A stretch of 64,000 bases of DNA from Rostratula benghalensis. Lineage: Eukaryota; Chordata; Aves; Charadriiformes; Rostratulidae. Of the stretch, positions 27,720 to 41,600 are shown piece after piece (within the stretch, counting starts at the first letter, position 1; every line of letters begins with the position of its first letter). Where the stretch lies: contig VXAI01000013.1 of assembly GCA_013399305.1 (NCBI GenBank), forward strand, positions 8,261,972 to 8,325,971, in the 5' to 3' direction. The position numbers were made by a program, and so were the translations under genes. The notes under the pieces were generated by a model. The model had not been told where the DNA came from, did no database searches, and saw only the letters and a list, made by a program, of their open reading frames with translations.

Positions 27720-29465
27720 GATTTGTTTATCTATCTGTTTACTTATTTATTATTTTAAGTGTTGTCTGATGGTAAGTAAATAAATAGCTGAGTTAGCCTG
27801 GTGTGCAACCAATTGGCTAAACTAGGTAGTGAAACTTACCTGCAGTGACAGCATTAGAGTATTTCTGAAAGAAGAAACTGCTCCTTGAGCCAAGATTCAG
27901 AGCACAGGAACTGAGAGGAAGGACACAACAAGAGTCTCAAAGCCCATGTGCAATAGCCAGGAAATGCTGGGCAAGAAAACCTTCCTAATGATTTAGGTAA
28001 AATTGGTATTTTGAGAATGCAAGCAGTCACCTGGAGTAGAACATTTATCACCTTCCACCTTCAAATTATTTTAAAGTAATTAATTGACTCCAGAACATCC
28101 CAGAAACACTAGGGCTACCATCCTCATTTAAAAAAATGGGACCACAAAATTCAAAAAAGTAATGGCTTTCTGTAAGAGATTAACAGTGAAAGAAGAAAAG
28201 CCAGCACCAAAATGATACCTTAGAACTTCTGGTCCTGCATGAACACCATTAATTTTGAAATTATCACTGAAAGTTAATGTGGCATTATTATCTTCCCCCA
28301 GCAGAGCATTATTGTAGCTCTAATTAAATTAATTAACTATCAAACTGATTAACTAGCATAACCATGCTTGAAATTCAGAATTCCCTATCCTCTGTGAACT
28401 TCACAATTAATACCACAGAATTGTTTTCCTGACATAATCAAAGCTGGAAAATATGTTACTGAATTTGATCCTACAATTTTGTTTTTCTCCCTGTATCTTT
28501 CGCTGTAGATAGATTTCAGTAAAAAAATATTATTTCCTCCAAAGCACTCACAATACAGCCAATACTGCACCTTTTCTTGCTGAGAAGAAACAAATCCTCA
28601 GTGTAGGGTATCAAATATGGGTCAGGTTTGGATGCAGCACAGTCCTGTCCTGCTCTGGAACAATGTGTGCTTTCCAAGTCTGGTCAGATGCACGTTGTAC
28701 AGCTGTGCCTGAGGGCAAGTGGCAGCAGTTTACATTAAGAGCAGAACTGGACTTGGGACAGTGAGCTCAACAAGCATGAGAATAATGCTTCTTTCTTTAG
28801 CGATCTCCGGGCTCCACCCCATTTCTCAAAATTGCTGAAATATTTATAAATGTTTAAGAGAACCTCTGTGTTATTATAAGAATGTTTACACTGCCATGCA
28901 TTTCAGATGCAGGCAGGGCTATACAATCAAGGCCCACCCCAAAGACAAGAGCTGGGCTGTATTATCAAAATATGTACTGGTTCTACTCTCCACCACCATA
29001 CAAGGCAGCTCTGCATTCCTGCTGGTAACCTTTTATTACCTCCTAAGTTTTCCACATCACTGCCAGATTTCTTGAACTTCATGGAATGATTACAGGCTTC
29101 ATAAATATAAACTTCAGGTTCTGTTTGGCAGTTTTGTATGAGAATGCCAAAATGAAGAAAACAAAAAGTATTTCAGAAAAGGCTATCAAATCCATTTGCG
29201 CACGGTAATGGCTGTAGTTATACAATTTACAGTTTCAATAAACTTCACCAGTTAGAGTGAACCAAGCTTCAAAATATCACAGTGATGTTGCTATTACACC
29301 CATCTTATATAGGATGCTAGCTGAGGCAAAGAATGCCCAAGGAATTTAGACAAAGTCCTATTGCATTCAGCTGAGGACTGGAATTAGATGTCAGATGTTT
29401 CTGCTTTGCAGTCATACTCTGCAGTCTACTGAACTTTGCCAACTCCTCAGGCCTATAGACAGGAA
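27720..29465. other. Intergenic DNA between two CR1 copies, no gene seen
   Basis: Unremarkable AT-rich sequence. Only short chance frames are present. Confidence 0.65.
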
Positions 29466-29700
29466 GAATCATAGAATCAGACAATCACTCAGGTTAGAAA
29501 AACCCTTGGGATCATCAAGTCCAACCATCAGCCCTACTCTACAAAGTTCTTCCCTACACCATATCCTCCAACACCACATCTAAACAACTCTTGAACACCT
29601 TCAGGGATGGGGACTCAACCACCTCCCTGGGCAGCCTATTCCAGTGTCTGACCACTCTTTCTGTGAAAAATTCTTTCCTAATGTTCAGCCTAAACCTACC
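29466..29700 (-). mobile_element. CR1 LINE 3' fragment, minus strand
   Basis: The plus strand starts GAATCATAGAATCAG and continues with the complement of the CR1 3' region (phrases such as TCCAACCATC, ACACCTTCAGGGATGGGGACTC and TTCTTTCCTAATGTTCAGCC). About 235 bases of heavily truncated 3' end. Confidence 0.9.
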
Positions 29701-32700
29701 TTGTTTATTACAGGTAATTACATAAAAAGGATTCCAAATCCTTTACATTAATACTCCCAATGTATTATGGCTAAATTACAAGGGGCCAAGAGTCCATTTT
29801 TTTGTTGCGAGTAAGAAATTTGTAGAGGAATATTCGGTTTGAGAGATGATTCCCCCAATACATGATAAAAAAAAAAAAAAGAAAAAAAAAAAAGGGATGG
29901 AAGAGATGCAAGTCCACAAAAGCAGTCTGAAAAGCTTCTGAATGCATATCATATAGAGAGTTTTCAAGTTGAAAAATGTGCATTGAATTCCTGGAATGAG
30001 AGAGATACTGTTTGCATTCTGCCCACAGTGTTCTGGCTTCCTATTCTGGGAGGTCATTAAAATGTTTTCTAAGAACTGATGAACTGTGTACTGATTGTAT
30101 TTTTACTTATTATTCCCAGTTTTTGTCCTGAATATACTGTCAAAATTATTAATTAAAAAGCCTCCCAGCTTGTTTCAACTGGAACTTTAGGCTCTGTTGT
30201 TATTTTCTTCCATGTTTTCTTTGCTGAAGGTCTGTGTTCAGTTCAGGCAAGTGAAGCCCCAGCAGCTTCCATTGAGTCAAATTCCTACACTAACTCTTTT
30301 CTTTCCACCTGGAGACCGCATAAAGGTGTCAGTACCTAAAACTTAGCTGTCAGAATGTCTCATTTCTAGGCCCAGAATTTGAAATGTGGAAAAGATTAGT
30401 GCAGAGGGCCACCCCACCAAAACACACCAGTAGAAAACATTGAAAATGGATTTTTCAGCCTATTTTGAATATTACTAGTGTCAGATAGAAATGGGTGCAT
30501 GTTCCATTAAAGTACTGGTTAATACACTTTTGGAAAGACTTTTCAAACTGTGTCGTATGTGAATGCATTTTCCATGGGGGTGTGTGTGAGGGAGAGACAG
30601 AGTGACAGGGAAGGAGTCACCTCTGTAACCTCAGCCAGACTTGGCAGAAGGATGGAGATCGAACACGCATTAAGTTCCTACAAGTGTTGGGAAACTTGTG
30701 AAACAAGTTTTGTCTGTTAATGAAGAGCCTCTGATGAGCCTCAGCCTCTAAAAGATGAGAGAAAATTCACATGGGTAAATGAGAGGTAATGAATTCCCTA
30801 ACCATGGGAAATGCTTTAGTCAGAGTTTATGTATTAAACAGCAGAGAAACCTCAGACTGGAGTTCTCGCCTGTTTGGAGTCTGTGCTGCCTAGTGAAATG
30901 CAAACTAGGATAGAAGTAATAAATACATTTATAAGTGTGGTTTCCCAATTAGATTCTCTGAAGTCTGAAAAGGATAAACTCCTGATGCAGCTTAATATAA
31001 TACAGTTAGATTGTCAATTAATCATGAAACCACTGGGAGCTAAGCTGCTTTGCTCCAAGTACTCAGGAATACTCATTCCCAGGAGCATCTTGTTGCTGGG
31101 GGCTTTAGGCTTAATTAGGGAAGACAAAACGGAGCAACGATCTCAGGTAGAGGGAGAAATAGTACCTTGTGGGTACCATTTTGTGGGCTGTGAGAAGCAG
31201 AGAACTAAATGACACCTGGTTTTGGAATAGGCAGGGTCGGTGACTAGAACCTGGCTGAACAAGGCCCTCAGCAACTTGATAGACCCGTGAAGTTTCCCTG
31301 CTTTCAACAGGGAATGGACTATATAATCCCCAGAAGTTTCTTAAATCTTTCTGTGGTGTTGTTAGCCCTCAACCATGACTTCACAGTTAAAAGAAATGCT
31401 ATTTTCTTGCCACTATTTTGCTGGAATAAAGTGTTACATTTGGCCTGGATGTCCTTAGCTTTTGGAAAATTTAAATAGCCATTAGCGGCCCGCTTGTTTG
31501 GAAACACAGGAATTGTCTCAGACTTTTCCAAATGTCTTCTATTGCTATCCCTTTGTTTTAGTTTTGATGTGATTCCTCGGAATCAGATACACTTCCTACA
31601 AAGTGCCGTAAAGCTAACCTCACATAGCAGATTTCAGCATAGAATATCAGTCCATTATCACATAAAAACCCTTTTTGCCTTTTTTTTTTTTTTTAAGCAA
31701 GGAATATCTATTTATCAATGTATAGGTATAACTGATTGGATTTTAGATCTATCATAAGCATGCAGAATTAGGAGCTGAAGAACAACCCTTCCTCACCACC
31801 TGTCCTCCTGATGTGCTCTCTCCTTATCTTACAACCTTAATTATTGCAAGCCCTTCCCTAACCTCATCGTCTCTGTTTTCTACCCACAGCAATTGAACTG
31901 CGTTAACAACTTCCCTTGTTTAGAACAATTGCCCTTCACTACATTTAGTTTTCTACCTTTTCTTAGTAAGTCAAAATTATTCTGGAGTGCCACCATGATT
32001 CAGAATCTCTCCTTGCTTATTGCACTTTTTTCTGCCTTTTTCCACTCCCGTCATGTTCACCCTAAAATATCTCCCTTGTGCCTCCTCCTCCTCCTCCAGT
32101 CTCATGATCATGCTGTTTAATGTTCAGAATATTGTTAACCTTCAGAACTTCTCTCTTTCAGTTCAAAAGTACTTTTAAAATTTTTTTTCCCTCTCCTGTT
32201 AAGTATTTCCCATCTCCTTGCTGTGTGGGTGCAGCACATGTGCTCAGCGTAGCACAGACGGCATCTGCTGGGTAACTGAAGAACATCCCGAGCCTGCTGT
32301 GCATATTTCAGTTACTGCGAAAATCAATTCCTGATTCATGCTGACGACTCATCCAGGGCAACCAATAAATGCTCTTGATATTTTATTGGGATGCTACGTT
32401 GGGGTTTGTTTTTTTTTTTTTAACAAATGAGAAGTTAATGAATGTTTGAAGCTTGACTAGTTTCTCATTAACCGCAAAAGTTTTCTCTAACAATGCTAGG
32501 CTTGAAGCCAAATCTGAACAATACTGGGCTTAATCTGTAGCAGAAACATCCTCTTATTTGGGTCATTTTTCACTTGTTTAAGGGGGAAGGCAGTGGAGGA
32601 CACTCTGATCTGTTACATTTTGTTGTGATTGCTCATAGCAACGACAAAACTCAGCAGTGCTGATGTGGTGGTGGCACAGCAAAGCAGGTTCTGCTGAAGT

Positions 32701-35700
32701 GCTCATCAGAGTGCAAGGTAAAAAGTATCCAGCCCATTTTTGGTCATTTAAGCAGTGAATGCAGGGTGGCAATCTACAATCTGAGCCTAGTCCTGGCTCA
32801 GATGATTTTGGACTTTTGTTCCCTAAAGATGCTTTATCTGTTGTTTTGTTAATAAAATAATTGGAAATACATGAGCATGTCAGTTTCAGTACTCTTTTTT
32901 TTTTTTCTTTCCACTTCTCCTGGATTGTTGATGCTCTTTAGCTAATTTGTCTTCCACTTAACACCTACTTCTGGGATGTCTTTGGCAGTACGCTTAATTT
33001 TATTAAGTATCATTCTCAAGCCTTATACTTAATTAACAAACTCAATTTACTTATTTACTGAAGGAGCAAGTAAAGACAGACTTGGAAGGTAATAGATGCG
33101 ATACCTAAAAGTGGGTGATCGTTTACAGCCTTTGTAAGTGTGAAGATTCTCCAAAGATTCTCCATAAATGCCAGGACAACCTCTTGTCCAGGCTTCCCAC
33201 TTCTGGAGGCAAACACTTCGCTCACCCAGACATACAAAAGAAGGTGAACACACCCTTCCTGTGTTTTACTCAGAAAAATATAATGAAAATACTGTTTGTG
33301 CTCAATGAAGTGTGGCAGGTACATGGACAGCAGGCCTCAGGCCAGTAGTTGGCCTGGGTTCATGGGATAAAACAGGGCACTCTGCAGTCCCTGCACATGA
33401 AGAGGTGTGGAGGCCTAGCAAAAGATTTTCTATTGGCCTGGCATGTTCTTTTCCACCACACACATTCATATATATTGATGTAAATCAGACTGGAATCTTC
33501 TCTTACAGCGTGCTGCTTGGGCTGGTAAAGAAGACCACACTGGCCCCAGTGGGCTGCTGTTGTGGAGGTGATTTTTATGATGGCTTTCCACTGAGATGCT
33601 GCAAGGTCCATACCTCTGTTGTGCTGAGAGCACACCCAGGACCTGAGAACATTACACAGGAATTCTCACATTTTTGGAGCAAGTCTCTTACTTCAAACTG
33701 CTGTATCCTCATAGTAGCACCCTTTCATCCTGTTCTTACAGGACAGCTATGGAGAATCTGCTGCTAGGTGAATTGTTGACCCTCTCCTGTACTGCCAACC
33801 TCCTCTTTGCCACCCATTACTAATTCTAGTATCCCAACCCCATGCTAAATTTGGCAGAGGTTATTGAGCCAAGCATTACCATCCTATTGCCCCTACCTCA
33901 CCAACTCTAGATGGTCTAGAGCTTGGAAGAACTTCAAGCTAGTCCTGAATGTAAAGAGTTTTGTGCTAACGGTTGTCAGTAAAACCAAATAATTTCTGTG
34001 TTCTGCACTCAAAAGCTAAGATTCTGTAGGAAAAAGGGAAGTATTTTAAGATGTATTTTAAGAAACACAGATGTTAGATTTCCAGAGGTAAAATATACCT
34101 ATAGAAACATACTTTCAGCAAATTTTTATTTTCTTTCTAGCATAACTATAAAAAGCTAGGGATGCAATCTTAATATCAATAAAAGTTACAGGATATTCCT
34201 ACCATTTATAAATAGTTGTTACTAATTCAATGATTTAACTTTGTTTGCCAGTCTGGACTTTACAGATCCACAGGATACTCTTTGTTAAATAAAAGCCAAT
34301 ATTGCACCTAACTATATAACAGGAGTAGCAGCCTCATGAAAGCCAGCTGTGTCTGTATGTAATGTGTCCTCCATTGCGTATAGAACTGAGTTTGCCTGGA
34401 CTTTACTTCCTCCCAGAAAAAGGGAATGTTTTGTCTAGAGTTCACATAAAATTTATTTTTGGAGCAGTAAGTCATAAAAAAACCAAACAAAACAAACCCT
34501 TGTTCTTCATACTGTAAGAGCTACAATGGCATTACCACTTTGTCTTCATCAGGAATGTAAAACTCCAATTAATGCACTAGTATTTGGAATGACATACACA
34601 ACTAAATTTTACTTTATGGGGTGGTTAAAGAAGATTAAAATGTAAGTGTGCTAAAAGCCTGCATCACGTGCATAAACATCCACATCTCTCAAAGAATGGG
34701 GGGAGATGTGTGTGCTAAGAGTGTCCCAGAAACCTTTCATCTTGGGGTGCAGAGGAAGCTGGGTTGCAAGGCCTGTACAATGTACATTCGGATGCTGGTG
34801 AATGCTGCTGGGCTCTGTGGACACCCAACCAGATGCTCCAGCCAAGGTTACAAACAGATTGAGTGAAGCAAAATTTAGCCAGAATCTCCCCGGCACCGCA
34901 CCTCATCTGTAACTTTTGGGGCACTAGGCAAATTTTAAAATTTCAGGGAGTGTTAGAAGCATAAGTGAACAAAACCCCACTAACTTTAGGGGATTCTTTG
35001 AAAAGGCTGACTGCCACATGGAAAAGGATAATCACGTTCCCAGGCATCTCTTAGCTCAGAGGAAGGATGGACTCCTTGGTGCCCTCTCTTGCCATGGTTT
35101 AAGCTACACCCTACTTTTGTTTAATGCCCATCCTTGAGTTGTTCTACTCTATAAGCCCTCTGTGTTCTTCACAGCCAGTTGCTAAAAACAACTCCACTCT
35201 ACAAACTCATGCTTTGAGACATAACAACCTACACTGTCACAGTAGCCTTATGAAACGCAACACAGAACACAGAGCTGTGACAGGCAGAAAGCTACAATCC
35301 CAAAGGTAAATTTGGAATTTTACTTCTCACACATGCCAACAGTGACAGGGCCAAACTTGTCTTCTACTGTGAACCTTTATCTTCAGTTGATGCTGAACAT
35401 GTGAAGAGTTAAAGTCAAACACATCACTCTGGCAGTGATACAACAAATAGAGCTGGCTAAGTGCCTCTTCATGCTGTTTCTTGTGGCCAGTTAACTATTT
35501 CTGAAAGGAAGATTATGTTGTTATGAAGAGTGTTTATAAGGCTTTCTTACCCAAAGTTTTACTCTTAAGGGTAAAACTTCAAATTTCATACTTTGAGTTC
35601 AAAATTTCATCTGCAAAGTCTGTACTTTTATTACTGAAGTATGCAAAAGCTTCCAGCTTCCATTCTTGGCTTACTAAGATAAATGGATCCAAAGGGACCT

Positions 35701-37229
35701 CCAGGATAAAACAGCCAAAAAATACAAAAGGAAAAAAAAACCCACAACCCAAACACCACTTACCTGCCAACATTTTTATTATGCCAGCAAGAGAATAGTC
35801 TCCTTAATGCTTGTTTTCAAGCTCCAGTATGTTGATGTATCTTTCAGCTAACACCAAAAGCTTGGAAGGAATTAATGTTCCTGAAGATAAAGGTCATTAG
35901 AAGAGCTGATTAGTGCTCCTAATCATCTCCTGATCTATTGTGCGCTCACACAGCAGTATCTATGCCTCACTTCTGTATCATCTACACGTTACACTTAACC
36001 TTCCTATGACACAAGCCTTTCCAGTTGCTGCATAGACAGAGATTAAACTCTGGCTACCCCATAGCAGAGACACCTTCATGCAGCAGGTTCCAGGAAAAAG
36101 AGCCAGAAAGGATCTAGCAGGCAAGGTAAGATTAAGTTTCTCAAAAAGAAACAGCAACCCAGCATACTTGTGAAGAGGCATGGAAAAACCCAGCCTCAGA
36201 AGATGACAGACTATTGAGATTTTTAAGTTCAACATTAATTTCCTTAGCAATTCTATCTTGATGGAGTAAGTAACTCCCAAGGTAGTGCCTGCTCATCCTT
36301 TTACATGAAGGTTACTCAATAATAAAGTTTTGTTTGTCAAACTGCACAGAACAAGATTTGAGGTGAAAACTAGGACTGCCATCAGTGCAAGCAATCACAT
36401 TAAGGAGAAATAGGGCTGTTTCATGGGGTGGCAAGGGAGGGGCAGAGAAAGTTGCACAACAGTTTTTCAGAAAGAGCTCTTTGTAAAGATCAGCTGCAGC
36501 TTCTAGAATAAATGTTACTAAGTGGGTGAGGACACATGTACTCAAGTAAAACACAGACAACTTTAAGACAACTTTATAGATAATTAAATAAAATCTTATT
36601 CCCTTCCCCCTTCATAACATTCTCACAGCAGGTTCTGCTACAGACCAAGGAGCACTTAAGTGGAAAAATAAAAACAACTTCTATTACTGAAGCACCCTGG
36701 TTTTCCATGGTTTAAAACTGAATCTGTCAAGAACACAGCCCCATTGGCATGAGCTGGAAAGCATACACTCTTTATGTGGATGCCAAGGATCCCTGAGAAA
36801 AGCTGTACAGGCTTCCACAACATGGACCTAAAGTTAAGATGTTAATTTAGACAATGTACATGTCTCACACCAGTGTCTTATTTTTTTCAGTACACGAAGG
36901 ATCACAATGAGCTTTACTTTCCTAGCACATTAACTCCCCTGTGTGAATTCAAGACTCCCCTTAGTAAGATTAAGGTCACAGTTTACATGAACAAAAAATA
37001 TATTCACACTAAGTTCCAACAAATACACAACTTCAGAACAAGACCCATTGTTTTGCACTTTTAAGCACATCAACAATATTACACAAGACAGTTAAGTGCT
37101 CTACAGTAACACAAGCCTTAAGTTTTTTTTCAGAAATAGCATCAAAGCCAAAAGGGAAGTATAGAAACATTTCCTTTCCTCTTTGACTCAACAAGAGGGG
37201 ATTCAACAAGAACAGAGTCAATAGACAAC
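29701..37229. other. Intergenic DNA downstream of TES, no gene seen
   Basis: AT-rich, with a mixed A tract at about 29867-29893 and T tracts near 31680 and 32410. Open frames at 30874-31212 and 33312-33767 (plus) are not recognisable proteins. No CAV2 or other caveolin exon was seen, so the next gene must lie further left. Confidence 0.65.
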
Positions 37230-37249
37230 TCACCGAAACAACACAAATC

Positions 37250-37255
37250 TTTATT
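37250..37255 (-). promoter_or_regulatory. TES: TES distal polyadenylation signal AATAAA
   Basis: A perfect AATAAA on the minus strand lies about 1.24 kb after the stop, followed within about 10-20 bases by a GT-rich downstream element. It is the best end-of-gene signal seen. Confidence 0.6.
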
Positions 37256-38129
37256 TTTAAGTGTTACAATACAGCCTCCATAAAACTTAAAAAAAAAAAA
37301 AGAGCTGAGCATAAGACTCACAGATTATTTTTTTTTTAGGCTGAAGACATCATTTACTGGCACAAAGATAACAAACAGGTTTCAGTGTGTATCTGTAATT
37401 GTTAAGAAAAAAAGAAAGAGAACCACACATTTGGTTTATCTAGTAAGCAAAGCTAGTATACACCTGTGACTTTTTTCATTCAAATACTGGAAGTCTTTTG
37501 GGAAAGACTTCTTTGTGCTTTGGTTAAGAACTTACAAATCAAAAGCCTAAGTATGATCCCTTCTGCAGAGCTACATTCTTGGAAAGGCATACAGTATTGT
37601 GAGCCATGTCCCTCTGATAGAAGGCACAATTTATAAGAAAAACATCAATGAAAAAAATCAAAAGCCACTTCTGAAAGCATAAGAATGACACCCACTAATG
37701 TTAGTAGATTTCTTAATTATTTTTTGTTTTAGATCTTTAATCTAGGCAAGACCTCCTCATATTTTTTGCACACACAACCCCACACCCTGCAAATCTGTAA
37801 AGTAACTTCAATATTCATGAAACGAAAGCTTTTCCAGACAAACTTTTCTAAGAAAGAGAAACTTGAGTCAACACTGTTTTCTGCTGGTGCAGTTACTTTA
37901 TAAACTAAATGCGAGTGGTCACTATCCCTCATGCATTCCCGTGTCAAGCAGCAAATGATTACAGGCGATGTTTCGGGTTTTTTTAAGCTTCATTCTCCCT
38001 GCATACTTGAGATCAAGTGAGCAAAACTGTACATGGCAGTAAAGCTGATCATTCTGTCTAAAGTGCTTCATGAAAGCAGGGAAACTATAAAAGTGGTAAA
38101 TTAGTGAAATCACAAGTGGAAGAGTTACA

Positions 38130-38135
38130 TTTATT
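38130..38135 (-). promoter_or_regulatory. TES: Candidate proximal TES polyadenylation signal AATAAA
   Basis: A perfect AATAAA on the minus strand lies about 365 bases after the stop codon. A weaker TGTGATTT stretch follows downstream. It could give a short-3'UTR transcript; use is not shown. Confidence 0.35.
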
Positions 38136-38499
38136 GTACAACACAAGAAAAATTGGAGCATTTTCACATTTTCTTCTTCCATTAGACAACATACAGCAAG
38201 AAGATCCTTCACAGTGAAGGACTCCCTTAAAGTGTATATTATTTGTAAGACTTTTCTTACATTTGTGGAATACAAAGTCATTTGATGTAATAGTCATGAA
38301 CAACATTCCCAAAAAGAAAGCATCATTACAGCTAGGAAATAAAAGTTACACAGCAAGTTTTAGTCATTCAAGGAAATCTTTGGGAAAAATGCTATTTAAT
38401 ACTTTCAATAACTTTAAATGCCCCGATACCATGTATTTTACAGTAGAAATGCAAGAGCCTTTGGAATGCAGCAATGCTTGGTTCTGTGCACATCTTCTC

Positions 38500-38691
38500 T
38501 TAAGACATCATCTTCTTCTTACATTCTACGGAGCAAAAGACCATCCCTTCCACCGGCATGAACTTCTGGCCAATTAGACACTTGCTGCAACAGGAACACA
38601 AGAAGCACTCCTGCGTGGCATGCCAGTTGAAGTTGTTGTATGACACACGCTGAACTTCTGGATCTATAGCATTATGACAGCCTTGGCAGAT
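38500..38691 (-). CDS. TES: TES terminal coding exon (LIM3, stop)
   Basis: The coding part is 192 bases: 63 codons plus TAA, after acceptor TCTGACCAG. It starts [20 protein letters not shown] and ends [11 protein letters not shown]. The LIM3 ligands are C2, C5, H24, C29 and then C32, C35, C53, C57. The first finger has the longer H-X4-C spacing usual for testin LIM3. In the family LIM3 is the surface that binds the Mena EVH1 domain. The C-terminus appears one residue longer than the human protein as I remember it. Confidence 0.97.
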   Translation of the reverse strand: MCQGCHNAIDPEVQRVSYNNFNWHATQECFLCSCCSKCLIGQKFMPVEGMVFCSVECKKKMMS

Positions 38692-41600
38692 CTGGTCAGA
38701 AACAAAATAACACTTAAATGAAGCATACCCACCCTCTCTACAAGTACAATAAAAGCTGAAGTCCTTAAATGTTTTTGGAGAAGAGATGGGTTTTAAAAGA
38801 AGTCTTTGCAATAAGCCTCCAGCTTTTGATTTTCCTTTAATTTTAAAGCAGTTTCCAATCAAAATGCAGCTGGTACACAAAACAAAACAATTAAATAGAC
38901 ACAAGAAGTCAGTTGCTGCTGGGACTCAGCTTAGACAGCTATGATAGGATTTGCCAATGCCCAAATAAAGATAAAAACTTGTGCCAAAGAGCACTGATCT
39001 TCATACATTAACCCATACATTTTAAGAGATTAGTTACAAGTCTCCCTGTGCACTGGCAGCTGTAAAGCAACGCCAAAGAATTAAAGGTTACTAGAAAGTC
39101 TCAGATGTAAGTCATCTTAAAATCCAGTTGTCAAAAAATATCATTTAGATGTCAAAGTTAATGTGTTAAGAGAAAAAAAAGCCTTTCCAAAAGACAACTC
39201 CTCCCACTAACCTCAGAAGATTATTAACTGCCAGCTAGAGAGAATAGTTTTTCCCACCTTTATTAATTATATAGACAGTCTAGATGGACATTAGACTGAA
39301 CTCCCAAGGACTAGCTGGTTAACTGGTTGATATGAATGGACCATCATCTCAGGTTAGAGCTCCTAGCATAACTAGAAATTAAGAACTACCATCCCGAACC
39401 AAACTCTAGCTCTACCCAGCTGGTCCTTCTCCTTTATAAAAAAAAAGAGAAGTACCCAGATTGCAGCTGCCACCACAGGTTTTTACAGGTTTTTAAAAGA
39501 CAAGCTGGTCCCAACGAACTATGACACAATCTAAAGGTTTAGCAGCATTACTCATCCTCATCTACTTTACGCCTAATTAGAAAAAAATCCTGCTTCACCA
39601 CTGGCAAAATGAAAGGTGTGACTGACTTTATCCTAAACTTTTATTCAATTTATATTCTTCAGATACTCCCAACACAGGAAGAAAAATAAGAGTTTCAGGC
39701 TTCACAGCTGTACATTCCCTTCCTCCAAAGCACCAACATGTATGTTCGGCTCTTACCGCAGCATGGTTCTTCACATAGCAGGGTTTGCAGACTGGTTTGT
39801 CCTTCACCATTACATAGATTTCCCCAGCCAAAACACAATCACAGTCAAAGCAGCAGAAGTGTTTCAGGTGCCAGTTTTGACCTTCTGCTTGAGTATATTC
39901 GTTGCTGAATATAAGCTACGAGGAAGATACAAACAAATATCAATATACAAATTTAAATGGTATTTCCTTTGATAAAGCTAGCCTCAAGATATTTTGTAAT
40001 TTCCAGGAAATCTTACAATATTTCCCACTCCTGGCAATTCCACCACAATTTCAACAATAAAAGAGAATGCATTCCCTTGTTACAGTTTTCCAAACACTCC
40101 ATTTTGTTTATTAAAAGCCAATAGATGGCAAAGACATCAGGCAGGCCACTCTCCGTAGCTGCACAAGGTGTAATTTAGTCAGGCGCTCCCTCTAGTGCCC
40201 TTCATGAGGAAACAGCCACACAACTGGGACTTGGTAAGAGATTTTGCAGACGTGTTACATCCCACATCCACACAGACCACACAAAACCCACACAAAATCA
40301 AAACCAAACTAAGGATCTTCCTGAATGTGGAGTGCCCACATCAATTTTGATTCCTTGCAACCACAATCAGAACTAGTGAAAGCACATCATGTCCTGCACT
40401 GAAATATTTTCCTAGAAGTCATACTAACTTCTCAGAGGCAAATTCGTGAGCTAAAACAAAAGGACAAGGCAATTTCCTACCTCATCACATCCAGCACAGC
40501 GGGGTTTTTCACTGTCACAGTAATGTCTTCCACAGTACAGGTTGCCATTCTTCCAGAAATAGATCATGTCTACTAGCAGTTCACGGCAGGTGCAGCAGAC
40601 AAAACAAGCTGGGTGCCACAATTTGTCATATCCAGCACGCTCTGCGTAGACAGCTGGGTCACCTTCTTTCATGTTCTGTTTGCAGCAATAGCAGGACTGG
40701 AAAGAAGTTATTACCAAGTTAAATAAGTCTTTGAAGAGGTACGTTTATAGCAATCATGTAATAGTCTTAGAATGGTTCAGGTTGGAAGGGACCTTAAAGA
40801 TCACCTTGTTCCCACCCCCCTGGGACACCTCCCACTAGAGCAGGTTGCTCAAAGCCCCATCCAGCCTGGCCTTGAACACTTCCAGTGGTGGGGCACCCAC
40901 AACTTCTCTGGGCAACCTGTTCCAGTGCCTCACCACCCACCTTACTGACATACTTGATGAATTGCACCTTAGTTTACTTTCACGATCAGATAATAGCATG
41001 ACATGATGTCACCATACAGGTTTAATTGAGAAATTCATGCTGATGTATGTTCTACCAACACAGCACTAGTGCTACTTAAATGAATACAGCAAAATACAGT
41101 ACTTCACATTCCTGCAACTACAGTCCAGTTATTAAAAAAAACTACCCCACACAGCCAAAATTCATGCTATGTTCCATGAGTCCTGCATCCTCAAGAATAA
41201 GGAGGGAACAGTAAGAAGCCTCCAAAGGTAACTGACTAGACTATAACACTAGAACTAGAAAATGGCTGTATTATACAGGTCATAACAAGACCAAATAATA
41301 GCTGCATTACTAGTGAGGGGAAAGAATGTGAATATTTCAAGCTCTTTCTGTTTAAAGCTGTGTTCTAGGGATGCTAATCACTCATGGATGCTGTCTATTA
41401 GTCTGTGATTAATGACCTTCAGATGGGAAGAATGATTATGGAAAAGGGACTGTAATGCTTATGAACCCTGCTACACTACATATAGTTCAAAAACATTTAT
41501 AGACAGTCTTCTCCCCTATACCTGCTTACAGAGACGGTTTCGTCATCAAGGTACAAAATGCAGGGGATTTATGTTCCTGAAACCAAAATTTTAATCCACA

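Larger units (their letters stand above)
37230..38499 (-). other. TES: TES 3' untranslated region
   Basis: This follows the TAA stop without a further credible exon and is AT-rich. The distal end is set by an AATAAA read on the minus strand at 37255-37250, followed by a GT-rich stretch (GTGTTGTTT) suited to cleavage-factor binding. The resulting length of about 1.25 kb is an inference from the signal; no transcript evidence is available. Confidence 0.65.
39916..40480 (-). other. TES: TES intron 5
   Basis: A short 565-base intron starting GTAGGA and ending CGTAG. It contains two CTCF-like motifs (listed separately). Confidence 0.9.

Noticed and set aside
29776..30057. Minus-strand frame with a long Phe run resembling a membrane segment
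   Set aside because: The Phe run is only the translation of a mixed A homopolymer tract at about 29867-29893.
30874..31212. 112-codon frame with a short coiled-coil-like start (SQLDSLKSEKDKLLMQLN)
   Set aside because: Only a brief heptad-like stretch. The rest is unstructured and unrecognised, with no conserved neighbours or splice evidence.
33312..33767. 151-codon plus-strand frame
   Set aside because: Not similar to any protein I know, and a 91-codon frame on the opposite strand overlaps it. Chance is likelier.
1..37229. Search for CAV2, CAV1 or MET exons expected beyond the TES 3' end
   Set aside because: No caveolin signature or other coding exon was seen in any frame. The next gene is presumably left of the window.
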